Below are positions 50,028 to 60,600 of a stretch of 64,000 nucleotides of DNA, in pieces (within the stretch, counting starts at the first letter, position 1; every line of letters starts with the position of its first letter). The notes under the pieces are model-generated. The model had not been told where the DNA came from. It made no database searches and was given only the letters and a program-made list of their open reading frames with translations. The position numbers were made by a program, and so were the translations under genes. Source of the DNA: Manis javanica (Eukaryota > Chordata > Mammalia > Pholidota > Manidae); contig NC_133172.1 of NCBI RefSeq assembly GCF_040802235.1, forward strand, positions 58,163,613 through 58,227,612, in the 5' to 3' direction.

Positions 50028-50548
50028 CTGTCGGGAAGAAAGCTGGAGTTATCCCCCGGGGTCTCGTGTCCTAGCAGCTACCTTCACTACCAGGTACTCT
50101 CAGAGGGAAAACTGGTCCTCAGAGCTGGTCAGAGCCTGGATCCAGGATGGCGCCCTGCCTGGTAGCTGAGAGTATGGGCAAGAGCTGCCAGAAGAGGGAA
50201 AGGGCAGCACCTACTCCCTGCTGCCACCATTTCTGAATGAGGCCAGGAACATTCCTTTCTGGACAGGCTCCCCACCACCACCCCCTGCTCCCAGCACAGC
50301 GCTCCCCTGAAGAGCCAGTACCTGATGTTTTTCTGCAAGTAAAGGGCCCCAGGGCCGGCTGTGGGCCCTACCTGGGGCAGTCTGCCTAGGGGAAGGGGAA
50401 CCTTCTTATTTGTCCAAAGCTGCCTTGAGTTTGCCAGGCCATGAGCCTAAGGGTGGCATCTACTGAGGAGGCATTTGAAGGGGGTGCTTAAACTAATTTT
50501 CATAAAGGCTGGTGTAGGTGGCAGTGTCCCCCCACCCCACTCCATTAC

Positions 50549-50607
50549 CACCTCATAGTTGAAGATTCCTAGCTGAAGGCTGATCGTTTCTGCTGCATCA
50601 AAGAGAG
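50549..50607 (-). pseudogene. PKD1L2: Truncated PKD1L2 exon cut by L1
   Basis: Minus-strand residues TLFDAAETISLQLGIFNYE, ending at a donor (GTG/GTAATG, or GAG/GTGGTA three bases earlier), belong to the polycystin segment just before the last helix. The frame joins the next exon in phase (NYE to FLDYSP). Upstream, the coding sequence stops at about 50,607 where the L1 A-rich tail begins. The rest of the exon and its acceptor are not present on the far side of the L1. Confidence 0.7.
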
Positions 50608-51512
50608 TTTTTGCTGTTGTTGTTGTTATTGTTAATCTACAATTACATGAAGAACACTATGTTTACTAGGGTCCCCCCTTCACCAAGTAGAATCATTACT
50701 TGTCTTCTCTGTGTTGTACAGCCCTCCCCATACCCCCCCCACATTATACATGCTAATCATAATACCCCCTTTCTTTTTCCCCACCCTTATCCCTCCCTTC
50801 CCTCCCATTCTCCCCAGTTCCTTTCCCTTTGGTACCTGTGAGTCCATTCTTGGGTTCTGTGAGTCTGCTGCTGTTTTGTTCCTTCAGTTTTTCTTTGTTC
50901 TTATGCTCCACATATGAGTGAAATCATTTGGTACTTGTCTTTCTCCGCTTGGCTTATTTCACTGAGCATAATACCCTCTAGCTCCATCCATGTTGTTGCA
51001 AATGATGGGATTTGTTTTCTTCTTATGGCTGAATAATATTCCATTGTGTGTATGTACCACATCTTCTTTATCCATTCATCTGCTGATGGACACTTAGGTT
51101 GCTTCCACTTCTTGGCTATTGTAAATAGTGCTGCGATAAACATAGGGGTGCATCTGTCTTTTTCAAACTAGGCTGCTGCATTCTTAGGGTAAATTCCTAG
51201 AAGTGGAATTCCTGGGTCAAATGGTATGTCTATTTTGAGCATTTTTAGGAACCTCCATACTGCTTTCCACAATGGTTGAACTAATTTGCATTCCCACCAG
51301 CATTGTAGGAGGGTTCCCCTTTCTCCACAACCTCACCAACATTTGTTGTTGTTTGTCTTTTGGATGGTAGCCATCCTTACTGGTGTGAGGAGATATCTCA
51401 TTGTGGTTTTAATTTGCATTTCTCTGATAACTAGCAATGTGGAGCATCTTTTCATGTGTCTGTTGGCCATCTGAATTTCTTCTTTGGAGAACTGTCTATT
51501 CAGCTCCTCTGC

Positions 51513-51798
51513 CCGTTTTTTTTTTGGAATGCAAGAATTTTATTTTGCAACAGGAGTTTGAGCACAAGGCAGATCTTCTCAGAGTGACAAAGAAGGTAAA
51601 GGAGGATGTGATGTCCCTGTCCCTGGGAAGTTAGAACTCGGTTGGCCTACAGATGTCCCTGACCTGGCCTGATCTGGAAGTAGGAGACGGAGAAACAACC
51701 TCTAGTTGCCCCTCTCATGAGCAGGGCCTCTGGTTAGTCCCAGCTGCAGAGCACCAGTTACTCAGCCAGAAAGAGCCACTCTCTGATCTGCACTAAGC
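51513..51798 (-). pseudogene. Poly(A)-tailed retrocopy fragment of unknown transcript
   Basis: On the minus strand the segment ends AAAATAAAATTCTTGCATTCC followed by nine As, a normal mRNA 3' end with a polyadenylation signal. The preceding 260 bases look like a 3' UTR. I do not recognise the source gene. It forms one part of a composite insertion in the L1, flanked by ctctgccc (about 51,506-51,513 and 52,328-52,335). Confidence 0.55.
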
Positions 51799-51844
51799 TT
51801 TTTTTTTTTTTTTAATTTTTGTCATTTTTGATGTCTTTTGAAGA

Positions 51845-52327
51845 TTTTTTTTTTTTTGAGAGGGCATCTCTCATATTTATTGATCAAATGGTTGTAAACA
51901 ACAATAAAATTCTGTATAGGGGACTCAATGCACAATCATTAATCAACCCCAAGCCTAATTCTCAACAGTCTCCAGTCTTCTGAAGCATAATGAACCATTT
52001 CTTACATGGTGAACAAGTTCTTACATAGTGAATAAGTTCTTTCATGGTGAACAGAAAGGCAGTCATCACAGAAACTTTCAGTTTTGATCACACATCATGA
52101 ACTATAAACAATCAAGTCAGATGTGATTATTCATTTGATTTTTATACTTGATTTATATGTGAATCCCACATTTCTCCCTTGTTTATTTGTTAATTTTTTT
52201 AATAAAATGCTGAAGTGGTAGGTAGATGCAAGATAAAGGTAGAAAACATAATTTAGTGCTGTAAGAGGGCAAATGTAGATGATCAGGTGTGTGCCTGTAG
52301 ACTAAGTATTAATCCAAGCTAGACAAG
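51845..52327 (-). mobile_element. Poly-T-headed interspersed element, lineage-specific candidate
   Basis: After a run of T comes 'gagagggcatctctcatatt', then AT-rich sequence with the imperfect repeat 'ttcttacatggtgaacaag' and 'ttcttacatagtgaataag'. It ends just before the resumed L1 ('ctctgcccattttttaattg'). The structure fits a retroposed element in minus orientation. I have the impression of having seen this repeat in pangolin data. No coding frame is evident. Confidence 0.5.
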
Positions 52328-52939
52328 CTCTGCCCATTTTTTAATTGGATTATTTGCTTTTTGTTTGTGAGGTGCGTGAGCTCTTTATATATTTTGGATG
52401 TCAAGCCTTTATCGGATCTGTCATTTATGAATATATTCTCCCATACTGTAGGGTACCTTTTTGTTCTATTGATGGTGTCCTTTGCTGTACAGAAGCTTTT
52501 CGGCTTGATGTAGTCCTGCTTCATTTGTGCTTTTGTTTCCTTGCCCGGGGAGATATGTTCATGAAGAAGTCGCTCATGTTTATGTCCAAGAGATTTTTGC
52601 CTATGTTTTTTTCTAAGAGTTTTATGGTTTCATGACTTACATTCAGGACTTTGATCCATTTGGAGTTTACTTTTGTGTATGGGGTTAGACAGTGATCCAG
52701 TTTCATTCTCTTACATGTAGCTGTCCAGTTTTGCCAGCACCATCTGTTGAAGAGGCTGTTATTTCCCCATTGTATGTCCATGGCTCCTTTATCCTATATT
52801 AATTGACCATATATGTTTGGGTTAATGTCTGGAGTCTCTATTCTGTTCCACTGGTCTGTGGGTCTGTTCTTGTGCCAATACCAAACTGTCTTGATTACTG
52901 TGGCTTTGTAGTAGAGCTTGAAGTTGGGGAGCAAGATCC

Positions 52940-54026
52940 CCCTGTTTTGGGTTTTTTTTATTGTTGTTTTATGTGGGGGAGATGAAGGCTATGCATTAAC
53001 TAAGAGTGAGCCCAAAAGCTACAGGGCATGCAGAGATGTTATCTTTTATCCCCACTGAGTCACTTTATAGAAGACAAAAATTAATTTGCATCTGAATTAA
53101 AGCCTATATATTGTGTGTATTTTCCATTATCATTTCATCTCATTCTGGATTCTTCCTGTTCCAAGTTGGACCTTTGGTACCTGGCAAAGTTTCAGTGTTT
53201 TTCTTTTCAAATCTATTGTGCCTCCTGTCCATTCTTTTCCAAATGCCTTGCTGAGGGCTGGTCGCCCCACACCTGCACAGTATCACCCCCTTTCTTACCC
53301 GTGTCTGAGATCAAGGCAGGGGACCCTGTAGGCTGGGTCCTAGGTGGGCTGGAGATTTTCTGTGACCCTCATCAAATTCCTGCCTGCTGACCTCACCACA
53401 CTGCCCTCAAGGACTCTCTGTTCTCTCCGGATTAAATGCAAATGTGTGCTGCGGGCTCCTCCCCTGGCTGGTGCCAGCCAGTCTGTCCCCCAGCAAGTCT
53501 GTCATCCTATTTCAGTTCCCGCCAGCATCCACTCTCTCCCACCCTTCAGTTTTTACCTCTCTCTCCCCCAAGGGCATGGACTGTACTTTCCTGAACCGCA
53601 CTCTCCTCTGGAAATGATGGAGAAATGGAAATACTCCTGTTCTCTTCCAGTGTCTCAGTGGAGGGAATTCTAGTCCTCAGGGGACAGTGGCCAATATCTG
53701 GAGACATTTTTTGGTTGTCATGACTTATGGGGCTGGTGCTGCTGGTGTCTAGTGGACAGAAGCCAGTGATGCTGCCAAACACCCCTCGGGGCACAGAACC
53801 ATTCCCATAGCAAAGAATGATCCAGTCCCAAATGTCCCAAGTGCCCAAGTTGAGAACCCCTGTGACTGTAATCTCTGTGAGGGCAGATATGTCTCCTTAT
53901 TTTGCAGCCCGGGCTAGATGCTGTGAACAAAGTTTGTGACAAGGACACACTGAAAGCTGGCTGCCAGAGCTGGACACCAAGCCAGGAGGGGAAGGGGAGG
54001 GAAGGGAAGACACCAACCCCGAGTAC
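52940..54026. other. PKD1L2 intronic remnant with MER5A
   Basis: Unique sequence to about 53,690, then an inverted MER5A hAT element (about 53,690-53,870; 'ggagacattttttggttgtc' and 'gttgagaacccctgtgac'). I looked on the minus strand for further polycystin, PLAT or GPS exons and found none. Confidence 0.6.
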
Positions 54027-54416
54027 CTTCAGGAGGAAGTGCCATGTGGTAAATCCCAAACGGCCTCCCGAGGCTCTCTTGCTCATGTGAGAAGGTTGCA
54101 TGGAGTCCTGCCACCTCAAAGGCCAGCCCCTCTGGGATGCCGTGAGCCACTGACACATTGACCAGTAGGTCCTGGCCAACCTCCAAATGGTCAGAAGCCT
54201 GCGGTCCCGGCAGAGGCTCTGTGAAGCACACCGTGATGTTTCTGGAGGGTGCAGATGTGGTGGCATTGCTGGCGGCTCGGACCTCCAGGTGATGCATCCC
54301 TGGGCCCATCCTTTGCTGGGCTGCTCTATCCAGGGTCAGATTGTAGGGGAGTGGGCCCCTCTGTGTGGTGAATTCAGCCAGGGTAGTGCCACCCAACAGC
54401 ACCGTGTAAGTCACTC
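54027..54416 (-). CDS. PKD1L2: PKD1L2 exon, extracellular REJ-region segment
   Basis: It is 390 bases, phase 1 at both ends, with acceptor CCACCTGGGAACAG and donor GTACTC (weak). The peptide includes [42 protein letters not shown] and [16 protein letters not shown]. Four N-glycosylation sequons (NLT, NAT, NIT, NVS) fit an extracellular domain. From memory it resembles human PKD1L2 following the first PKD domain. The frame is open. The next expected downstream exon is absent from the window. Confidence 0.85.
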
Positions 54417-55518
54417 CTGTTCCCAGGTGGGGTGAGAAACATTTAAGGATGTCGGTAACAACCATGCAGTAGATTATGAGTTCATAGTTCAGACCCAGGC
54501 TCTGAAGTCAGGTTCTGGATATACACATGGACAGGGACACAGCTCTGTAGACATATGCGAGGATTTACACCCTGCCCCCAAATATTAACAGTGATTATCT
54601 CCTCATATTGGTTCATGGCTTTTTTCTTTTTGGGTCCTCTTTGCTCATCTGCATATTCTAATTTATTCTATGCACATGTTACCAATAAACTTAAAAGTCT
54701 GTAATAAAGGTATTAGAACATTTTGTTGCAGGGTGTCCTTGGGAAAGGAAGCCTAGAAAGGGAGCATCTTTGTGCTGATTTTTATGCATGAGAATGAGCC
54801 TCAAGTGTTGTTTTAAGCAGGATTAGGGTGAAACCAACAGGGACAATCAGCCTGTTCACATAAAGATGGTGCTCCCTTACAGACTGGGGCTGGGTGTGCT
54901 GACTGGATGCTTAGTATTGTGCTAAACTCTTAAAATTTTATTTAAATCACCAAATTAGGATTCTTTGCAGTAGGAACCAAGCTAGTGTGTTTTTTGCCTG
55001 AGCGATGGGACGCTGATAACGTGAGCGCTCTTAGAGCGGGAGCCCTCACTTCCATGTTTGCTGTTGCCTCCCATGCACCTGGCGAACAGTAGGCACTTAA
55101 TTATACTTGTAGAATGAGAAAATAAGTAAGGATTATTTTGTTTCCCCAGGCGCACTGAGCAGCCATCTTCAGCCAACAAGCACGCCAGAACAGAAAGGAG
55201 CCCCACATACAGCGCTGAAGGCCCCGTTCTGACTCCACTGAGTCGAGGCTCTGAGGGAGGATCTGGGCGTGAGGTTGGGCGGAGGCCCCTCCTCCCAGCC
55301 GCAGCTCTGGGCTGCACGGTTTACGTCAACTGGCTTCCATCCAGATCTCAAACTGGACCTGTGCCTTGGGGAAGACACTGCCTTGGGTGAGAATGGATCT
55401 TAGTTGTGGGTGTGGGGGCAGGGAGGTCACTGTTGAGAGAAGGGGTGATATTCAAAATACTTAACTCATGGGCACCAGCCAAGTAAAATGGGTGTTCTCA
55501 TAAAGCAGAATGGACACT
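54417..55518. other. PKD1L2 intron, no exon seen
   Basis: Intronic sequence with degraded MIR/L2-like patches (about 54,890-54,960 and 55,060-55,120) and no supported coding segment. Confidence 0.5.
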
Positions 55519-55762
55519 GACCAATGAGAATGGATACCTTGAGGAGTCAAAATGGACATGATGGACAATCAGAATGGATACTGTGTGACCAATAAGAATG
55601 AACATTGTGACCACTGAGAAATGTTGCTATGACCAGTCAGAATAGGTGCCATGACCAATCAGCATGGACACCTTGACAAATCAAAATGGACACGATGGTC
55701 AGTCAGAAAAGCATCTATGACTAATCAGAAAAGAAACTATGACCTATCAGCATGGACATGAG
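55519..55762 (+). repeat. 22-bp minisatellite, 11 units, with CCAAT motifs
   Basis: Eleven consecutive units, ten of 22 bp and one of 24 bp, share the core GACCAATCAGAATGGACA. Units 1, 4 and 7 keep an exact GACCAAT; others carry GACAAAT, GACTAAT, GACCTAT or similar. The spacing is regular although units differ by several bases, so it is an old array. It lies in the PKD1L2 intron between the 54,416 and 56,265 exons. Confidence 0.93.
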
Positions 55763-55929
55763 CCATAACTGCTACTATGGCTGTATCGGTGTGTGCAGCT
55801 GAAAATCAGCCCTGACTAGGTGCAACATAATTTTGCCAGGATGGTCCACACTGGCTGCCCTGAGATGGGCTCCGGCCCACCAGAAAGCATCCCAGTCCCA
55901 TTCAGATTCTTCCAGTAAACTGTGGCTTG

Positions 55930-56150
55930 GAAGTGCAATTCTTGCGATGGGACTAAGGGCATGCAAAGTAGGACCTTTGGGAAGCAGGAATCTCTCACTA
56001 GCTTTGCGATTTGGGGCAAATTTTAGAAACTTTTCTCCATTTTTTCACCTGTAAAACAGAGATGACAATAATACTACTGGGTGGACTAGAGTATGTAAAG
56101 CGCTGAGAGCAGTTCCTGGCACACACTGGGTACTAAATAAATGAATAGCT
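55930..56150 (+). repeat. MIR SINE
   Basis: The blocks 'ttcacctgtaaaacagagat' and 'gcagttcctggcacacactg' are typical of the 3' part of MIR. Confidence 0.7.
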
Positions 56151-56264
56151 AAAAAACTAACTCAATAAGTGATTGCTATTAGTACTTAATAAAGCCTGAG
56201 AGTTGGGTGGAGAGATTTGGGTAAACCAAGTTTGAGGGAACCTTGACCATTTCTGCAGACTCAC

Positions 56265-56497
56265 CTCCATTGAGCATCACCTGAATCCACAGAGGGTCCC
56301 CAACGACAGCCTGGCAGAGAGGGTTGGCTCCTGACTGGGACAGGCCAGAGCACCCAGTCACTCCGAACCTCTCCATCTTGTCTCGAATTGTCACTTGCTT
56401 CTGAGCCATCACATGCCACTCACTGGTTGTACATTCTGCAAACACGGTGAGTTTCCCAGGGGCTGTGAACTGGTGAGTCACATTGCTGGACAAACTG
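56265..56497 (-). CDS. PKD1L2: PKD1L2 exon, PKD domain segment
   Basis: Donor GTGAGTCTGC follows 56,265. The acceptor is TGACTGTTGCCAG (exon from 56,497) or the CAG three bases on (56,494). The peptide runs [20 protein letters not shown], then [18 protein letters not shown] and [33 protein letters not shown] has the H-x-F-x-x-P-G pattern of a PKD (Ig-like) repeat. It ends in phase 1, matching the 54,416 start (NG then GVTYTV). The frame is open. Confidence 0.85.
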
Positions 56498-56929
56498 CTG
56501 GCAACAGTCAGAAACATTATCAGCATTGGGGATACACAAACACGGGCATTCACACATGCCTGCACACATGTCCTCACCCCCTCCCACCTCTCCTGCTCTG
56601 CGAAGATAAATATGAAGAAAAAGGTCCTACACAATCAAGCTTTCATTGTTCATAAAGGTTACATCAAGACGTTCAGACGAGGTAGGAACAGAAGAAACCA
56701 ACTAGGGTCACCAGCCCTTTTTCTGCCATTTATTCCCTTTTTGTCTCACATAATCCCTCTTCCTGGGTCTTCTTGTTTCATCTATAAAATACTATGCCCC
56801 AGCCTACCTTTCTGAGCCTTCTTTTCCCCATCTGTAAAATGGGATCAGATTCCAGACATATCAGAATAATGGATATGTTTTGTTTCCCATTTTCCTGAGG
56901 GGACTAATTAAAAATCTCTAGTCTGGCCT

Positions 56930-57345
56930 GCAAAGATCCACATGGCCTCCACTCCTGACCTCCTCCCAGCCCCTGCCGCACTCCTCTAACTAACTCTGCG
57001 TTCACTCACACCTTTTCAATTCCTAACATGCCACTTCTTGCCCGCCTCAAAGCCTGTAAGTGCACTGCTCTTTGCCGAGAAGGCTCTTGCCTGTCTCTTT
57101 GCTCATGTTAATGCTCCTTCAGTTCTCAGCTTAAACATCACCTCTTCATGGAAGCCTTCCTTAGGTTCCCTTTATAATTGCCATAGCTTCGCTGCTTCTC
57201 CTAGGTGACACTCAGCCCTTGTGTGCTTGCTTATTCACTGTCATTCTCCCCTGCCAGGCTGTCAGCACAGTTTCTATCTAGTTCTCTGTTCCATACTTGA
57301 CAGAGCCCAGCACAAAGTGAGTGCTTGAGAAATATTTGAGAAATG
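56930..57345 (+). mobile_element. LINE-2 3' fragment
   Basis: The classic L2 3' end is visible: 'cagcttaaacatcacctctt', 'catggaagccttccttaggt', 'cccagcacaaagtgagtgct' and 'gagaaatatttg'. Confidence 0.8.
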
Positions 57346-57899
57346 GACATATTTGTTAAAAAGCTTAGGAAACAGTAAACTGATTCTTAGTCTGCTCAAG
57401 ATTAAGCCCACCATAGCCTATTTCTTTCATTGATTACAACTAAAAACCTGAGCAGAATTCAAAAAGAAACTACCAAAGGACTCTGAAAAGAAAAGAACAG
57501 CAGGCAGGTTGGGGAGGAAAGTAAAAACTTTAAGAATCACCCATAAAGATGGGAGTTTCCTGTTTTGTGTATGTGTGGGGTTTTTTTAAATTTTTATCTC
57601 CTTTATCTATTGGCTTTGCCTCTAGGGTAGCCTGAGTCATGGAATTACACAGTGAATGAAGAAAACACAAAACCCCAAGAGAAATTCCTTCTGTTTAGCC
57701 AGAGAACCAGGTAAAGGGACTCAGGTAGCTTGAGAATATAGAGGATATACTGGTTTTTATTTTGCATTTTTCTCTTTTTTTCTCTCCTGGCCCTGCCACT
57801 CTCTTGGGGCAGCTCTGATTCTGTCCCCAAGATAAAAGTTATGTCTTTACCCAGAGGAACCATGAAAAGGGAACCTGCAGGGCTGGACAGTATGGGGGA

Positions 57900-60600
57900 A
57901 ATCCTGAAAAGGAGAGATTTAGAGAAGAGGATTCTCTACTTCTGTATATGGTCCAACATAAACCAAGAGCTCGCCCACAAATTACTCATGGGCCTAACAG
58001 ACCCAAAGAAACAGCAAAGGTTTTGTTTGAACTAAAATAGCAAAGTAACTATCACTCTGAGTGGTAAATGAGGGAGGCAGACCCAAACAGCTTTGAAAAC
58101 TGAACCGACATGGGAGCCATCACTAACAAAAGGCAAGTCAGAATGTGTAGTCTGAACCTAAGGGGGTTGGTCGCCTGCTAAAACAAAACAAAACAAACAA
58201 ATCAACATTTTCCAGAAGATTTTAACAGGACCCAGAGTCTCAGAACCTACTATTGAAAATATCCAGAATACAACCCAAAGTTATTTGACATATGAAGAAT
58301 GAGGAAAATGTGACCAAATTTCAAGGGAAAACGTAATCAAGAGATTTCAGCCTTGAGACAAGTCAGATGTTGGAATTATCAAAGATTTTAAATCAGCTAT
58401 TATACCTGCGCTTTGTGAGGTAAAAGTAAAACCCTCTTGAAATGAGTGGAAAGATAGAATTCTCAGAAGAGAAATAGAAACTATAAAAAAGAACCAAATG
58501 GAAATTTTAGAAATGATTAACACAGTATCTGAAATTTAAAAATTCACTGGATGAGTATAATAGTGGAATAGAGATGTGAGAAAAGAGCCAGTGAACTTGA
58601 AGATAGAGCAAGAGAAATTATCCAATCTGAGGAACACAGAGAAAAAGTATATACTGACTTTTCAAAAATGAGCAGTGTCAGCAGTCTGGGTAATAAATAT
58701 CAAAAAGTAAAGCATTCTTCATTGATGCACCTGTGAAAAGAAAGATAGATTGGTGTACAATAATGTATTTGAAGACATAATGGCTGAAAATGTTCCAGAT
58801 TTGATAAAACACATACATTTAAAGATTCACAAAGTTCTGTGAACTTCCAAATGGAAAAAACTGAATGACAAGTCCTGCACATATAATAACCTGCTGAAAT
58901 CCAAGATAAAGGAAAAAAATCTGGAAACCAACCTGAAAAAATGACATATTCCATATAGAGAAAATGGTGATTTGAATGACTGTAGATTTATTCTCGGAAA
59001 CTATGGAGGTCAGAAGACACTGAATGCCATCTCTGAAGTGTTGAAAGAAAAGAATTGTCAACACGTAATTCTGTATCCAGCAAATATAATGCCATTCTCA
59101 GGAATAGAGAAATTTTCTAGAGGAATTTGTTGACAGAAAATCTGCTCTAAAGGAAATGCTAAAGAAAGCTTTTCCAGTAATACCGGAAGGAAACATGGAA
59201 CTCCAAGAATGAAGAGAAAGCATAAGAAATATGAAGAAAAGTATAGACTATTTTCCTCCTCTTAAGTTCTCTAAAATATACGTGACTGTTGAAAGGGGTT
59301 TTCAAGATATGTAGATGTCCTGCATATGATAAAGGAGGGAAGGCAAAGGGATGCTAATAAGGCTTCAACATTGTACCTGAAGTGATAAAATATTAACTTT
59401 AAGTGAAAAGTTAGATGTTTATATTACATTCTCTGAAGCAACTATTAAAAAAGTAATACAAAGAGATATAACCAAAAAAGCCAATAGATAAGTTAAAATG
59501 GAATACCAAAGATATTCAAATAATCCAAAAGAAGGCAAGAAAGGAGAGGAACAGGGGGGAAATAAACAGAGGGTGTAAATAGAAGAAAAATAACAAAACA
59601 GTAGACCTAAATCTAACTCTATCAATAATGACATTAATTGTGAATGGTCTACATACCCCACTTATTGTGATATTAAAAAACAAGAGTCAATCATATATAA
59701 GAAGCCCACTTAAATGTAATGCTATAGAGAGGTTAAAGGTATAAGGATGCAAAATATACCAGCAAACACTAATTCAAAAGAATGCTGCAGTGGCCCATAT
59801 TAATATCAGGCAATGCAGATTTCAGAACAAGAAAACACTAACTCTTTATGGAAATGTAAAGGATGGTTTTAAACAGCAAAATCTAGCCTGCTTTTCCATG
59901 ATCTGTCTAGAAGATGCAATATGTCCCATTTTTTTGAACTCTGGTGCCAACTGAAATTGTCCAGGACTAAAAAGCAGAGAAATGGATTTTTCCAGATCTC
60001 TCTCCCAGTGATCTCACCCAAGGGAGACCGCAAAGTGGTTTCAGAAACTGTTGCCAACAAAAGGAAAATATGTTCAGAGTACAAAACAATGGAGATGACA
60101 ACTTAAAAACTTGTTTTATGATCCTATGACCCAGCAATTCCACTCCTGGGTATAAACCCAACAGAAATGTGCACATATGTACACCAAAAGAGGTACTGAA
60201 TATTCATGACTGAACTGTTTGTAATAGCCCAAATGGGAAACCACCCAAAATTCCTATCAACAGTAGAATGGATAAGTAAATTGAGGTATATTCATATGAT
60301 AGAATGTTATACAGCAATGAGAAAAAAGAAATCACAATTATATACAACAGTATGGATAGATCTCAAAAACATCCTATTAAGCAGAAATCAAACACAAAAG
60401 AAAATGTTATTTATGATTCCATTTATATAACTTTCAAAAAGGTCACACTAATCAGTAATGTTAGAAATCAGTATCCTTGGGGGCTTGAGGGGGCTTTCTG
60501 GAGACTGGTCATATTTTGTTTCTTGATCTGGGTGCTGGTTACATGGGTGTATTCATTGTGTAAAACTTAATTGATTTGTATCTTTTTGTTCACTTTTATC
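57900..60600 (+). mobile_element. Ancient L1ME/L1M element, interrupted
   Basis: Plus-strand homology to old L1 runs in order: ORF1 region ('acataatggctgaaaatgtt', 'gtcaacacgtaattctgtat', 'ggaggtcagaagacac'), the ORF1-ORF2 linker with 'ataatgacattaattgtgaa', then ORF2 endonuclease sequence to about 59,870. The ORF2 C-terminus resumes at about 60,110-60,400 ('gacccagcaattccactcct', 'atggataagtaaattgaggt'). Most of ORF2 is deleted. The segment 59,870-60,105 between them does not look like L1. Confidence 0.75.

Larger units (their letters stand above)
50608..52939 (-). mobile_element. 5'-truncated L1 at the PKD1L2 breakpoint
   Basis: An inverted L1: A/AAC-rich tail and 3' UTR from 50,608, ORF2 C-terminus (50,901-51,143 minus, [20 protein letters not shown]), then upstream ORF2 to about 52,939. 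It is interrupted at 51,513-52,330 by other insertions. Its two outer flanks ('gctgcatcaaagagag' on the left, 'tgttttgggttttttttatt' on the right) share no evident target duplication, unlike most other L1s in this window. Confidence 0.85.
48144..56497 (-). pseudogene. PKD1L2: PKD1L2 remnant with the middle of the gene missing
   Basis: Five PKD1L2 coding segments are visible: 56,265-56,497 and 54,027-54,416 (extracellular PKD/REJ region), about 50,549-50,607 (truncated), 49,896-50,027 (last transmembrane helix) and 48,144-48,305 (C-terminus). PKD1L2 is a polycystin-1-like protein of about 2,400 residues: lectin domains, PKD/REJ, GPS, PLAT and a polycystin channel-like membrane core. Between 50,607 and 54,027 there is only an L1, an intronic remnant and a MER5A, so the rest of REJ, GPS, PLAT and most membrane helices have no place. 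Splicing the 54,027 exon (phase 1) to 49,896-50,027 or to 48,144-48,305 meets a stop within nine codons, so an intact product is not possible from this locus as assembled. The N-terminal lectin exons are not seen before the right edge. Confidence 0.75.

Noticed and set aside
53718-54266. 182-codon minus-strand frame
   Set aside because: It is a shadow of the PKD1L2 REJ exon in another frame, running into MER5A.
56174-56264. Extension of the PKD1L2 PKD exon past 56,265
   Set aside because: The frame stays open for some codons, but a strong GTGAGT donor with matching phase ends the exon at 56,265.
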